Notes under the pieces: model-generated
Told to the model about the DNA's origin: nothing
The model's database searches: none
What the model saw: only the letters and a program-made list of their open reading frames with translations
Made by a program: the position numbers and the translations under genes
Part shown: positions 1 to 9,112 of the stretch, one piece after another
How the letters are laid out: each line of letters starts with the position of its first letter
Numbering within the stretch: the first letter of the stretch is position 1
NCBI GenBank assembly: GCA_947498445.1
Contig: CANMLK010000006.1
Location: 1 to 46,371, forward strand
Length of the DNA: 46,371 nt
DNA from: Beijerinckiaceae bacterium
GTDB taxonomy: Bacteria > Pseudomonadota > Alphaproteobacteria > Rhizobiales > Beijerinckiaceae
Reading direction: 5' to 3'

Positions 1-704
1 AGCGGCATCGAGGAAGACACCGCCAGCGCGCGCAGCTTGCCGTCCTTGATCAGGGGCAGACCCGCGCCCGCTTCCACGAAGCCCAGTTGTACATGGCCCG
101 ATGCGATGTCGAGGATCGACTGCGGCGTATTGCGATACGGCACATGCGTGATCTGCAGGCCAAACTTCGCCTTCATGTATTCAACCGAGAGGTGCTGCGC
201 GACGCCTGCGCCGGGCGAGGAGTAATTCAGGTCCTTGCGGTCGCGTGCATAGGCGATCAATTCCTTCACGCTCTTTACCGGGAGATCGGGATTGACCGTG
301 AGGATGAACGGCGACTTCACGTAGAGCGCCACCGGGATGAAGCTCTTTTCGGGATCGTAGCTGATCTGCTTGTAGAGAACCGGATTGATGGCGAGCGAGG
401 ACGTGGTGCCAAGGCCCAGCGTGTGCCCGTCAGGCGCAGCGGCGGCGAGCGCCTGCGCGCCCAGCATGAGGGCGGCGCCGGGCCGATTGTCGATAATCAC
501 TGGCTTGCCGAGGGATTGTTGCAGCTTGTCGGCATAAAGACGCGCAATCGTATCCATGCCGGCGCCTGCGGCCAGCGGGACGATGATCGTGATTGGCTTG
601 GACGGAAACTCCTGCGCGCTGCCAGGTCCCGGCGCGATCAAAGCCGCCGAAATGACGGTCGCAACCGAAACTGCGCGCATGGACGCCTTGATGATGGGCC
701 TCAT
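1..704 (-). CDS. Tripartite tricarboxylate transporter substrate-binding protein (Bug/TctC family), truncated by the window edge at its C-terminus
   Basis: Reverse-strand open frame from ATG at 704 to the window edge, missing from the ORF track because it has no stop inside the window. Translation MRPIIKASMRAVSVATVISAALIAPGPGSAQEFPSKPITIIVPLAAGAGMDTIARLYADKLQQSLGKPVIIDNRPGAALMLGA... has a signal peptide and the Bug-type 'PxKPITIIVP...' and 'VIIDNRPGA' motifs. Confidence 0.88.
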   Translation of the reverse strand, partial: MRPIIKASMRAVSVATVISAALIAPGPGSAQEFPSKPITIIVPLAAGAGMDTIARLYADKLQQSLGKPVIIDNRPGAALMLGAQALAAAAPDGHTLGLGTTSSLAINPVLYKQISYDPEKSFIPVALYVKSPFILTVNPDLPVKSVKELIAYARDRKDLNYSSPGAGVAQHLSVEYMKAKFGLQITHVPYRNTPQSILDIASGHVQLGFVEAGAGLPLIKDGKLRALAVSSSMP

Positions 705-805
705 GGTCCCCTCCCCTCTATTGGCTGGGCCCTGCGGCCCGCCCGAATAACATAGACGAGAAAGGGCCCGCGCCAAGCGCAAGCGGATGTGTGAACGAGG
801 CGGAA

Positions 806-833
806 AGCTCCGGAGCTCGCCTTAGCGCTAAGG
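806..833. promoter_or_regulatory. Two adjacent perfect palindromes in a divergent intergenic region, candidate operator
   Basis: AGCTCCGGAGCT (806-817) and CCTTAGCGCTAAGG (820-833) are both perfect dyads, lying between the divergent receptor (start 704) and purM (start 1006). Confidence 0.4.
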
Positions 834-966
834 AAATTGCCGCCCCTACGGCATGGTACGGCGCCCACAACCCTGATCGCGCCTTGCATCGCTCCCCCGC
901 CCGGGCTAACCCCGCTGGCGACAATCTTCTGACCGCTCCGCTGGAGCGCCCGCGCCATTTTCCGGA

Positions 967-996
967 ACGCCCCTTAGCGAAACGCCCCTTGGCGAA
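967..996 (+). repeat. 15-bp direct tandem duplication immediately upstream of purM
   Basis: acgccccttagcgaa / acgccccttggcgaa: two copies with one mismatch, ending about 10 bp before the purM ATG. Confidence 0.75.
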
Positions 997-1005
997 AGGA
1001 CCGCC

Positions 1006-2073
1006 ATGCAGACCCCTGAAAAGCCCGGCCTCACCTATGCCGACGCAGGCGTGGACATCGACGCCGGCAATTCGATGGTCGAAAAGATCAAGCCGCTCGT
1101 GCGCTCGACCCGTCGGCGTGGCGCCGATGCCGAAATCGGTGGTTTTGGCGGCTTGTTCGATCTCAAAGCCGCCGGCTTTACCGACCCCATTCTAGTTGCG
1201 GCCAATGACGGCGTCGGCACCAAGGTGAAGATCGCCATCGAGAGCGGCATTCACGACACGGTCGGCATCGATCTTGTCGCCATGTGCGTCAACGATCTGG
1301 TGGTGCAGGGCGCCGAGCCGCTGTTCTTCCTCGATTATTACGCCACCGGAAAGCTGGACCCCGAGGCGGGCGTCGCCATCGTGAAAGGCATCGCCGCAGG
1401 CTGCGTTGACGCGGGCTGCGCGCTCATCGGCGGCGAAACAGCGGAAATGCCGGGTCTGTACGCGCACAACGATTATGATCTGGCGGGCTTTGCCGTCGGC
1501 GCCGCCGAGCGTGGGCGCCTGTTGCCCAAGGGTGAACTGAAGCCCGGCGACGTGGTTTTCGGCTTGCCGTCGTCAGGCGTTCACTCAAACGGCTTCTCGC
1601 TGGTGCGCCGCATTGTCGAGCGCACCGGCCTTGCGTGGGATGCGCCCGCCCCCTTCGCGCCGGGCAAGACGCTCGCGCAGGCGCTTCTCACGCCCACGCG
1701 CATCTACGTGAAAGGCCTGCTGGCGGCCCTGAAAGCCACCGATGGCGTGCTGGCGCTGGCGCACATCACCGGCGGCGGGTTTCCCGACAACATTCCGCGC
1801 GTCTTGCCGGACAGCGTTGCCGTGCGCCTCGATCTCGACGCCATCGACCCGCCGCCCGTCTTCGGCTGGCTGGCGAGGGAAGGCGGCGTTGTTGAAAAGG
1901 AAATGCTGCGCACGTTCAACTGCGGCATCGGCATGATCGTCGTTGCGCAGGCGAGCAAAGCGGGCGAAGTTGAAACCGCCCTGCGCAACGCTGGCGAAAA
2001 GCCCGTGCGCGTTGGCCAAATTATCACGCGCGATGGCGAAGCCGTGGTGACGACTGGAAAGCTGAAGCTGTGA
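1006..2073 (+). CDS. purM: Phosphoribosylformylglycinamidine cyclo-ligase
   Basis: 355 aa; [29 protein letters not shown]...GGFGGLFDL...[12 protein letters not shown]...[28 protein letters not shown] is typical of PurM. purN follows with a 4-bp overlap. Confidence 0.97.
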   Translation: MQTPEKPGLTYADAGVDIDAGNSMVEKIKPLVRSTRRRGADAEIGGFGGLFDLKAAGFTDPILVAANDGVGTKVKIAIESGIHDTVGIDLVAMCVNDLVVQGAEPLFFLDYYATGKLDPEAGVAIVKGIAAGCVDAGCALIGGETAEMPGLYAHNDYDLAGFAVGAAERGRLLPKGELKPGDVVFGLPSSGVHSNGFSLVRRIVERTGLAWDAPAPFAPGKTLAQALLTPTRIYVKGLLAALKATDGVLALAHITGGGFPDNIPRVLPDSVAVRLDLDAIDPPPVFGWLAREGGVVEKEMLRTFNCGIGMIVVAQASKAGEVETALRNAGEKPVRVGQIITRDGEAVVTTGKLKL

Positions 2074-2717
2074 GCAAACGGCGCACCGCAATTCTCATCT
2101 CCGGGCGCGGCTCCAACATGGCCTCGCTCATCGAGGCGGCCAAGGAGCCCTCCTTCCCGGCTGAAATCGTGCTCGTGCTTTCCAACAAGCCCGAAGCGCC
2201 GGGACTTTTCGCTGCGAAAGCGCAAGGCATCAATGTCGCAGCTGTCGATCACAAGATCTACGCCGGCCGCGCCGCGTTTGAAGCTTCGTTGCAGAAGATG
2301 CTGCTGGCCCATCGCATCGATTTCATCTGTCTTGCAGGCTTCATGCGGCTGCTCACGCCGTCCTTCGTGTCGCATTGGGAAGGTCGCCTGATCAACATCC
2401 ACCCCTCGCTCCTGCCCTCCTACAAGGGGCTGGATACGCACGAGCGCGCAATCGCTGACGGCGTGAAAATTCATGGCTGCACGGTGCACTACGTCGTTGC
2501 GGAGATGGACGCGGGCCCCATCATCGCGCAGGCTGCCGTGAGCGTGCTCGACGACGACACTCCCGCCACGCTTGGCGCGCGTGTGCTGGAGCAGGAACAT
2601 ATCATCTACCCGCTAGCCCTGAACCTAGCGGCGGGCAGATCGTTGAAGATCAATAACCTTCGCGTCACCGGCGCAAAAGGCGTCGCGTGCGCGATGGTTT
2701 CACCGCACATCACCTGA
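2070..2717 (+). CDS. purN: Phosphoribosylglycinamide formyltransferase
   Basis: 215 aa; [19 protein letters not shown]...[13 protein letters not shown]...[21 protein letters not shown]...[21 protein letters not shown] start overlaps the purM stop. Confidence 0.97.
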   Translation: MSKRRTAILISGRGSNMASLIEAAKEPSFPAEIVLVLSNKPEAPGLFAAKAQGINVAAVDHKIYAGRAAFEASLQKMLLAHRIDFICLAGFMRLLTPSFVSHWEGRLINIHPSLLPSYKGLDTHERAIADGVKIHGCTVHYVVAEMDAGPIIAQAAVSVLDDDTPATLGARVLEQEHIIYPLALNLAAGRSLKINNLRVTGAKGVACAMVSPHIT

Positions 2718-2726
2718 GGACAGGCC

Positions 2727-3443
2727 ATGATCGTTCTGCACACCTTCGGCAAGCAGCACGACATGATTGATCCCAGTCCGTTTGTTGCGAAGACGCACAC
2801 GCTCCTGCGCTTTGCGGGCTTGCCTTACGAGACTGCCCAGTCAGACATCCGCAAAGCGCCACGCGGCAAACTTCCCGTAATTGTTGACGACGGCGAAACG
2901 ATTGCCGATTCGACATTCATCCGCTTTCACATCGAGAAAAAATACGGACATGATTTCGATGCAGGCCTTGATGCGCGCGAACGCGCAATCGCCTGGTCCG
3001 CCGAAAAACTGATCGAGGACCATCTGTTCTGGATCTGGGCGATGGAACGCTGGACGTTCAAGCCCGACTACGCAAAAGACCCAGCGCAATATTTTAATGA
3101 AGTGCCAAAATTAGTGCGACCGCTCGTTGAGCGCTATTTCGCGAGAAGACTGGCTGCGACTCGGCACGCGCAGGGTGTGGGCCATTACACCGACGCCGAA
3201 CGCGAGTTGTTGTCGAAGTGCGGACTCGACGCGATCGCCACGTTGTTAGACAACAAACCGTTCCTCATGGGTGCTTCGCCCTGCGGAGCAGACGCCACAC
3301 TATTCGCCTTCGTGAACGTACTTCTGTCGCCAGCCTTCAGGTCGCCTTCGGTGATGATGGCGCGCGGGCACAGCAACATCGTTGCCTACAGCGCGCGCCT
3401 TGCAGCGCAATACTTCCCCGACTACAAACAAAAACGCGCCTGA
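2727..3443 (+). CDS. Glutathione S-transferase family protein (metaxin/Fax-like)
   Basis: 238 aa; N-terminal thioredoxin-like region with KLPVIVDDGETIADSTFIRFHIEKKYG and a GST C-terminal helical region with DNKPFLMGASPCGADATLFAF. Confidence 0.82.
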   Translation: MIVLHTFGKQHDMIDPSPFVAKTHTLLRFAGLPYETAQSDIRKAPRGKLPVIVDDGETIADSTFIRFHIEKKYGHDFDAGLDARERAIAWSAEKLIEDHLFWIWAMERWTFKPDYAKDPAQYFNEVPKLVRPLVERYFARRLAATRHAQGVGHYTDAERELLSKCGLDAIATLLDNKPFLMGASPCGADATLFAFVNVLLSPAFRSPSVMMARGHSNIVAYSARLAAQYFPDYKQKRA

Positions 3444-3457
3444 TACACGGCGCGCTG

Positions 3458-5329
3458 TCAGACCATTGCGCTTTCGTATTCGCTGCTCAGCGTAAGCCAC
3501 TCGTCCTCGGCTCCCGCAATCGCTCTCTCCAGCTCGGCTCGCTGCTGCGCAAGTTGCGCCGCTTTCGCAGGGTCCTTCGCAAACGCTTCCGGGTGGGAGA
3601 GCGCATCGTCAACGCGCGCCAGAAGCTGCTCGAACTTTTTCATGCGCTCCTCGGCCTGCTCGATTTTCTTCTTGAGCGGCGCTAATTCCTTGCGGGTTTT
3701 GGCGGCCTCGCGGCGCTGCTCGCCCTGCGCGCCGCCGTTGCCCTTGCGCGATGAATCGCCCTCATTTGCGTTGTCGAGCACGAAGCGGCGATAGTCCGCC
3801 ATGTCGCCATCAAAAGCCTTCACGCTACCGTCTGCAACAAGCCAGAGGCGATCCGCGCACGCTTCCAGCAAATGCCGGTCATGGGACACAAGTATGATCG
3901 CGCCCTCATACCGGTTGATCGCATCAATCAACGCAGCGCGGCTGTCGATATCAAGATGGTTGGTCGGCTCATCCATGATGATAAGGTGCGGCCCATCGAA
4001 GGTCGCAAGCCCCATCAGCAAGCGGGCCTTTTCGCCGCCCGACAGCAACTCGATGCGCGTGTCGGCTTTCACATTGGGAAAACCAATCTGCGCGCACCGC
4101 GCCCTCACGCGCGCCTCAGGCGCATCTTTCATCCGCACAGCGACATGAGAATAAGGCGTGCCGCGCGCGTCGAGATCGTCAATCTGGTGCTGCGCAAAGA
4201 AGCCCACATCGAGCTTGGATGCGCGCGTCACCTTGCCGGCCATGGCGTCAAGCCGACCCGCAACCAGTTTTGCGAACGTCGATTTGCCGTTGCCGTTCGA
4301 GCCAAGCAGACCGATGCGGTCGTCGTTGGAAATCGACAACGACAGTCGCCCCAGCACGGGCTTTTCATCGTAACCAACGCTCGCGCCTTCCATGGCGACA
4401 ATGGGCGGCGACAATTGCTTTGCCGGGGACGGAAAGTTGAACGGCAGCACGTCCTGATCGACGATGGCGTCAAGCGGCTCCATCTTTTCCAGCATCTTCA
4501 GGCGCGATTGCGCCTGCCGCGCCTTGGTCGCCTTGGCGCGGAAACGGTCGACAAATTCCTGCAGATGCGCGCGCTTGTCTTCGTCCTTGCGAATTTGCTT
4601 AAGCCGTATGGCCTGCTGCTCGCGCCGCTGCTTTTCAAAGCTCGTGTAATTGCCCTTCCAGAGCGTCAGTTTTGACTGATCGAGATGGAGGATGTGGTCG
4701 GCCACATCATCGAGCAAATCGCGATCATGGCTGATGACGATAATAGTTGCAGGATAGCGGCCGAGATAATCAATCAGCCACAAAGTGCCTTCAAGATCGA
4801 GATAGTTCGTGGGCTCATCGAGCAGCAGAAGATCAGGCCGCGAGAAGAGAACAGCTGCGAGCGCAACGCGCATGCGCCAGCCGCCGGAAAATTCCGCCAG
4901 CGAACGGTTCTGCGCCTCGTGATCGAACCCAAGGCCAGACAGGATCGCGGCGGCGCGCGCAGGCGCCGAATGAGCGTCGATATCGGCAAGCCGCATCTGG
5001 ATATCGGAAATCCGCAAGGCGTCGCTCGCGATCTCGGCCTCCGCCATCAGCTCCGCGCGCTCAATGTCGGCTGCGAGCACGAAATCAACCAGCTTGCCCG
5101 GCCCCCCGGGCGCCTCCTGCTCCACGCGGCCAATGCGCGCCCGGCGCGGCAGGCTGGTTGAGCCGCCCTCAGGCGCAATTTCCCCGCAGACGAGCCGGAA
5201 CAGCGTCGTCTTGCCCGCCCCGTTGCGGCCCACGAACCCGATGCGCGCGCCCGGCGGGATCATCGCGCTGGCGTGATCGAACAAAAGCCGCGGCCCGAGC
5301 CGGTATGAAAGGTCGTCGATAGCGAGCAT
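3458..5329 (-). CDS. ABC-F family ATP-binding cassette protein (Uup/YheS-like)
   Basis: Two Walker A motifs (GRNGAGKTT, GSNGNGKST), two signature motifs (FSGGWRMR, LSGGEKARL), LLLLDEPTNYLD and IIMDEPTNHLD, C-terminal coiled coil. Start moved from 5380 to ATG 5329 (MLAIDDLSYRLGPRLLF) by family resemblance. Confidence 0.92.
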   Translation of the reverse strand: MLAIDDLSYRLGPRLLFDHASAMIPPGARIGFVGRNGAGKTTLFRLVCGEIAPEGGSTSLPRRARIGRVEQEAPGGPGKLVDFVLAADIERAELMAEAEIASDALRISDIQMRLADIDAHSAPARAAAILSGLGFDHEAQNRSLAEFSGGWRMRVALAAVLFSRPDLLLLDEPTNYLDLEGTLWLIDYLGRYPATIIVISHDRDLLDDVADHILHLDQSKLTLWKGNYTSFEKQRREQQAIRLKQIRKDEDKRAHLQEFVDRFRAKATKARQAQSRLKMLEKMEPLDAIVDQDVLPFNFPSPAKQLSPPIVAMEGASVGYDEKPVLGRLSLSISNDDRIGLLGSNGNGKSTFAKLVAGRLDAMAGKVTRASKLDVGFFAQHQIDDLDARGTPYSHVAVRMKDAPEARVRARCAQIGFPNVKADTRIELLSGGEKARLLMGLATFDGPHLIIMDEPTNHLDIDSRAALIDAINRYEGAIILVSHDRHLLEACADRLWLVADGSVKAFDGDMADYRRFVLDNANEGDSSRKGNGGAQGEQRREAAKTRKELAPLKKKIEQAEERMKKFEQLLARVDDALSHPEAFAKDPAKAAQLAQQRAELERAIAGAEDEWLTLSSEYESAMV

Positions 5330-5418
5330 GCCGCCCTTGTGGCTGCAGACGGCAGCGAACGCAAGAGGCGCCGACGCCATCGGTTTCGGGTGGCGCGCCC
5401 CCGCCGGGCCCTTTAGCC

Positions 5419-6372
5419 ATGAACGCGGGAGGACGCATGACTCATCTCGGGCCCATTCTGATCGGCGCGTTCGTATTGTCGCAGGCTTTGCGCGACGTTT
5501 ACCTCTCGCAGGTCTTTCGCAGCGTGGATGTGTTCGCCGTTATTCTGGCGACTTTTCCGATGATGGCGCTGATCTTCAGCGGCATCGCCCTGTGGCGCGA
5601 TCGGGCGGGCCTGCGCAAGCTGCGCAACTTCGGCGCCCTTGTGCTGGCGATGAACGTGACGACGGCGCTGGCGTGGACCTCCTACTTCTTCGGCCTGAAG
5701 TTTGTGCAACCCTCGGTGCTGAACGCGCTTCATAGCGGCTTTGGCCCGCTCACCGTTGTCGCGCTGGCGATGATGGGCGCTACGCTGGCTGGCGCCGAGT
5801 GCCGGGGCAGGCTCGAAAACCTCTGTTACGCAGGCCTTGCGCTTGCGATGGCGTTTCTTGCCGGGGTCGTCCTCTGGGGCGAATCCGGTCGCCTCGACTA
5901 TTCCCTCGCCAACGCAGCGACCGGATTGGCGGCGCTCACGGTGAGCGGCGTCTCCATCACACTGAGCCACTTACTGGCCAAGCGACTCAACGAGCACGGT
6001 ATCGGCGCCAAAGCAGTGACAGGCGCGCGCTATCTGCTGATCTCCGCCATTGCGTTCGCAATCGTCCTGTCCGGCGCCCGGTCAACAGGCGTAGCTGATG
6101 CGCAAGGCTGGCTGTGGCTCGCAGCCCTTGCGACGCCCTTGATTGCGCTGCCGCTCTATGCGCTGCAGGTTGGCATCTCGATGACAAAACCACTGACAGC
6201 GCAGGTGCTGCGCGCGTTGGGGCCGGTCGTCATCTTCGCGCTGGAATTGACGGATCCGCGCATTGTCTGGTCGGGCGCAGCTCTTGCCGGCATCCTCGCC
6301 TATTCGTTCTTCGCCTTTGCGGCGGGACTTGCGCATGTCGCAAACAGTCGAGGCCCGTCACCAAAACGATAA
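5419..6372 (+). CDS. EamA/DMT superfamily transporter
   Basis: 317 aa, hydrophobic with about 10 predicted TM segments; the GLKFVQPSVLNALHSGFGPLTVVAL region is DMT-like. Confidence 0.75.
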   Translation: MNAGGRMTHLGPILIGAFVLSQALRDVYLSQVFRSVDVFAVILATFPMMALIFSGIALWRDRAGLRKLRNFGALVLAMNVTTALAWTSYFFGLKFVQPSVLNALHSGFGPLTVVALAMMGATLAGAECRGRLENLCYAGLALAMAFLAGVVLWGESGRLDYSLANAATGLAALTVSGVSITLSHLLAKRLNEHGIGAKAVTGARYLLISAIAFAIVLSGARSTGVADAQGWLWLAALATPLIALPLYALQVGISMTKPLTAQVLRALGPVVIFALELTDPRIVWSGAALAGILAYSFFAFAAGLAHVANSRGPSPKR

Positions 6373-6409
6373 CGGGCCCCAAAAACAAGACGCAAGAAAG
6401 CTCTCGTAA

Positions 6410-7003
6410 TTAGTCGAAGTCTGCGGCGAGCGCGGCGCGCACGTTCTCCGGCAGCACCGACATGTGCGAATAATTGGGATGCGAAAAACCAACAACCGCC
6501 TGCGCTCCAGTCTTTTTGAAAACCTCGATCTGCGCCGGCGTGAACTTGAAGTGCACGAACTGCACGGAGGAAGCCTTGCCTTCCGCCGTTGTGCGGTCCT
6601 GATCTTCTTCGGCGGTCCCCATGACCTTCTCGCCGTTCACTGTCATGAACGCTGTCGCCTCAATGCCGCCAAGACGACCAAGAATACGCTTGCGGCGCTC
6701 TGGATCGTCGATCTCGATCATGAACGTCGCGCACAGCTCCTGACCCTGCGGCACAAGCGGATTGTACGCCTTCAATTCTTCGACAACCTGCTCGTCGCCG
6801 CCCTTCTCGATGTAGAGCATTTCCTGAACCTGCATCCACATCGTATCGTAGTTCTCGAAGTAAAACGTCACGTGCGAGCCGACGTCCACGCGGCGGTCGC
6901 GCTTGATCGCCGCCATTTTCTTGCGCGTTTCCCCACGCACCTTGACGTATTCGGGGAGCGGCAGGATGTCGCCTGTGGTGATCTGGTGTTTGTGGGCCAT
7001 CAT
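6410..7003 (-). CDS. DUF3501 family protein
   Basis: 197 aa; ITTGDILPLPEYVKVRGETRKKMAAIKRDRRVDVGSHVTFYFENYDTMWMQVQEMLYIEKG... matches my recollection of DUF3501 proteins. Directly downstream of the Fe-S protein gene. Confidence 0.85.
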   Translation of the reverse strand: MMAHKHQITTGDILPLPEYVKVRGETRKKMAAIKRDRRVDVGSHVTFYFENYDTMWMQVQEMLYIEKGGDEQVVEELKAYNPLVPQGQELCATFMIEIDDPERRKRILGRLGGIEATAFMTVNGEKVMGTAEEDQDRTTAEGKASSVQFVHFKFTPAQIEVFKKTGAQAVVGFSHPNYSHMSVLPENVRAALAADFD

Positions 7004-7049
7004 CGTGGTTTCCCGGGCTTGAATGACGCGAAGGCGCTGACGCCGTCGC

Positions 7050-8393
7050 TCAGGATTCGATGCCGTAACTTCGCGCGAAGATCTGAATCGGATGCTTCAC
7101 GACGGCAGGTTTTGGCTGGTCACCCCCCAGCGCATCAACGCCCTGCCCGATATGAACGCCAGCCAGCGGACATTCGGATGTGACGTAAGCCTTGCCGCCC
7201 TGCGCGGTCGTGCGCGCAACAGGTTTGCCGACCTTCAGCGCGATGTCAAAATTGCCCTTCTTGAAGCCCCACGCGCCGCCGTGGCCAGAGCAACGCTCGA
7301 TTACCTGCACGTCCGCTTCAGGCAGCAGCTTCAGCATTTCCGTCGCCTTCTGGCCCATGTTCTGCGCGCGCGAGTGACACGCGATATGCAGCGTCACGCC
7401 GCCGGGCACTGGGGCCAGTCCGGGCGCAAGGCCGTTCTTCTTGGCGATGTCGACAATGTACTCGCTGATGTCGAACGTATTCTGCGCCAGCTTTTTTACG
7501 TTGGCGTTGTCGGTGACAATCAGCGGCCACTCGAACTTCATCATTAACGAGCAGGACGGCACCAGCGCGATGACGTCGTAGCCTTTTTCGATCCACGGCA
7601 CGAGCGCGTCGGCGACAATCTGTGCAGACTTGGCGACTTCCGCAATCTTGCCCTGCTCAAGCATCGGCATGCCGCAGCAATGGGGATGCACGACCTCGGT
7701 CTCGACGCCGTTTTTGGCTAGCACCGCGCGCGCGGCAAGGCCCACGTCAGGATCGTTGTAATTGTTGAAACACGTGGCGTAGATCACAGCCTTGCGACCA
7801 AAGCCCGGCGCTTCGCGATTGATTTCCGGCGTGCTCGCCTTGGCCTGACTTGTCAGCGGCGAACTTGCATATGTCGGCAATTCGGCGCGCGCGTCGATGC
7901 CAGCCACCTTTTCAAGCAGTCCGCGCGTAAACTTGTTGGACTTGCGCGTCGCCCAATTGGCGACAGGCGCAACAGGCCCCGCCAACTTTGCGTTGCGGTC
8001 AGTCTGCGCGAGCTGCGTATCGAAGAAAGATGTCTCGTTTTTCTTGGCCTCGACGGCGCGATAGCGCAGCATCAGGTGCGGAAAATCGAGATTGAATTCA
8101 TGCGGCGGCACGTAGGGGCACTTCGTCATGAAGCACATGTCGCACAGCGTGCAGGCGTCAACGATGGGCTTGAAACCATCGCTCGACACCGAGTCAAGTT
8201 CGCCGGTTTTTGACTCATCGATCAGGTCAAATAATTGCGGGAATGAGTCGCACAGATTGAAGCAGCGCCTGCACCCGTGGCAGATGTCGAACACGCGGCC
8301 CAATTCCGCGTCGAGCTTCGCATCGTCGTAAAATTCGGGGCTCTGCCAATCCAGCGGATGCCGGGTTGGCGCTTCAAGACTGCCCTCTCTCAT
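7050..8393 (-). CDS. Heterodisulfide reductase/GlpC-related iron-sulfur protein (4Fe-4S clusters plus CCG domains)
   Basis: CHGCRRCFNLCDSFP and CTLCDMCFMTKCPYVPPH cluster motifs; HPHCCGMP and ERCSGHGGAWG CCG-type motifs. Start set to ATG 8393 (MREGSLEAPTRHPLDW) because the longer ORF start at 8459 lies inside a hairpin. Confidence 0.88.
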   Translation of the reverse strand: MREGSLEAPTRHPLDWQSPEFYDDAKLDAELGRVFDICHGCRRCFNLCDSFPQLFDLIDESKTGELDSVSSDGFKPIVDACTLCDMCFMTKCPYVPPHEFNLDFPHLMLRYRAVEAKKNETSFFDTQLAQTDRNAKLAGPVAPVANWATRKSNKFTRGLLEKVAGIDARAELPTYASSPLTSQAKASTPEINREAPGFGRKAVIYATCFNNYNDPDVGLAARAVLAKNGVETEVVHPHCCGMPMLEQGKIAEVAKSAQIVADALVPWIEKGYDVIALVPSCSLMMKFEWPLIVTDNANVKKLAQNTFDISEYIVDIAKKNGLAPGLAPVPGGVTLHIACHSRAQNMGQKATEMLKLLPEADVQVIERCSGHGGAWGFKKGNFDIALKVGKPVARTTAQGGKAYVTSECPLAGVHIGQGVDALGGDQPKPAVVKHPIQIFARSYGIES

Positions 8394-8430
8394 TGCCGCC
8401 CTCACTGTCTGAAGCTTTACGTGCAGGATA

Positions 8431-8466
8431 GAAAAGGCCGGCGCGGGAGACCTCCACACGCCGGCC
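8431..8466 (-). terminator. Stem-loop plus U-run between rubrerythrin and the Fe-S gene, terminator or attenuator
   Basis: Minus strand: GGCCGGCG-(15 nt)-CGCCGGCC followed by TTTTC; 8-bp perfect GC-rich stem. Confidence 0.6.
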
Positions 8467-8483
8467 GATAAGCGTGGGAAGTC

Positions 8484-8900
8484 TTACTTCATTTCGTCCA
8501 GAGCGCGCTGGAAGCGACCAGCGTGCGAGCGCTCGGCCTTGGCGAGTGTCTCGAACCAGTCGGCGATTTCCTCAAAACCTTCTTCGCGAGCCGAGCGAGC
8601 CATGCCCGGGTACATGTCGGTGTACTCGTGGGTCTCGCCAGCGATGGACGCCTTGAGGTTGAGGTCGGTCTTGCCCATCGGCAGGCCGGTGGCGGGATCG
8701 CCGCATTCCTCGAGGTACTCAAGATGGCCGTGCGCATGGCCGGTCTCGCCTTCGGCGGTGGAGCGGAACACGGAGGCGACGTCGTTGTAGCCTTCAACGT
8801 CTGCCTTCTGTGCGAAATAGAGATAGCGGCGGTTCGCCTGGGACTCGCCCGCGAACGCGGCCTTGAGGTTGTCTTCGGTCTTGCTGCCCTTGAGAGCCAT
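8484..8900 (-). CDS. Rubrerythrin (diiron ferritin-like domain only, no rubredoxin domain)
   Basis: 138 aa; [56 protein letters not shown]...[46 protein letters not shown] with ExxxxH/E-type diiron ligands. SD (AGGAGG) upstream of the ATG. Confidence 0.95.
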   Translation of the reverse strand: MALKGSKTEDNLKAAFAGESQANRRYLYFAQKADVEGYNDVASVFRSTAEGETGHAHGHLEYLEECGDPATGLPMGKTDLNLKASIAGETHEYTDMYPGMARSAREEGFEEIADWFETLAKAERSHAGRFQRALDEMK

Positions 8901-9029
8901 GGCTCACCTCCTGAACGTTTTCTTGAGATCGATCCGCGACTGCGAAACATGCATCAGGCACGTGCCGCGTCGACCCTCACCGATGAAGGTTCGCACGCGC
9001 GTTTTGTCAACGCATTGACCGGCGACAAA

Positions 9030-9046
9030 CTTAGATTTGTTCTAAA
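9030..9046 (-). promoter_or_regulatory. Irr-box/iron control element (ICE)-like palindrome upstream of rubrerythrin
   Basis: Minus strand TTTAGAACAAATCTAAG against the ICE form TTTAGAA-N3-TTCTAAA: 12 of 14 defined positions match. About 130 bp upstream of the rubrerythrin start. Confidence 0.6.
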
Positions 9047-9112
9047 TCCCGCCCGCCCTGCCCGCCTCGATAGGCTGGGCCAATGACGCCGATAGAGCGG
9101 ACCTATCGCCGC

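Noticed and set aside
1585-2600. Long antisense ORFs over purM/purN (1585..2091 -, 1704..2600 -)
   Set aside because: They overlap strongly identified purM/purN, have Ala/Arg/His-rich composition typical of antisense frames in GC-rich DNA, and no recognisable domain.
3872-4675. Plus-strand ORF 3872..4675 (267 aa)
   Set aside because: Antisense to a clear ABC-F ATPase; no domain features.
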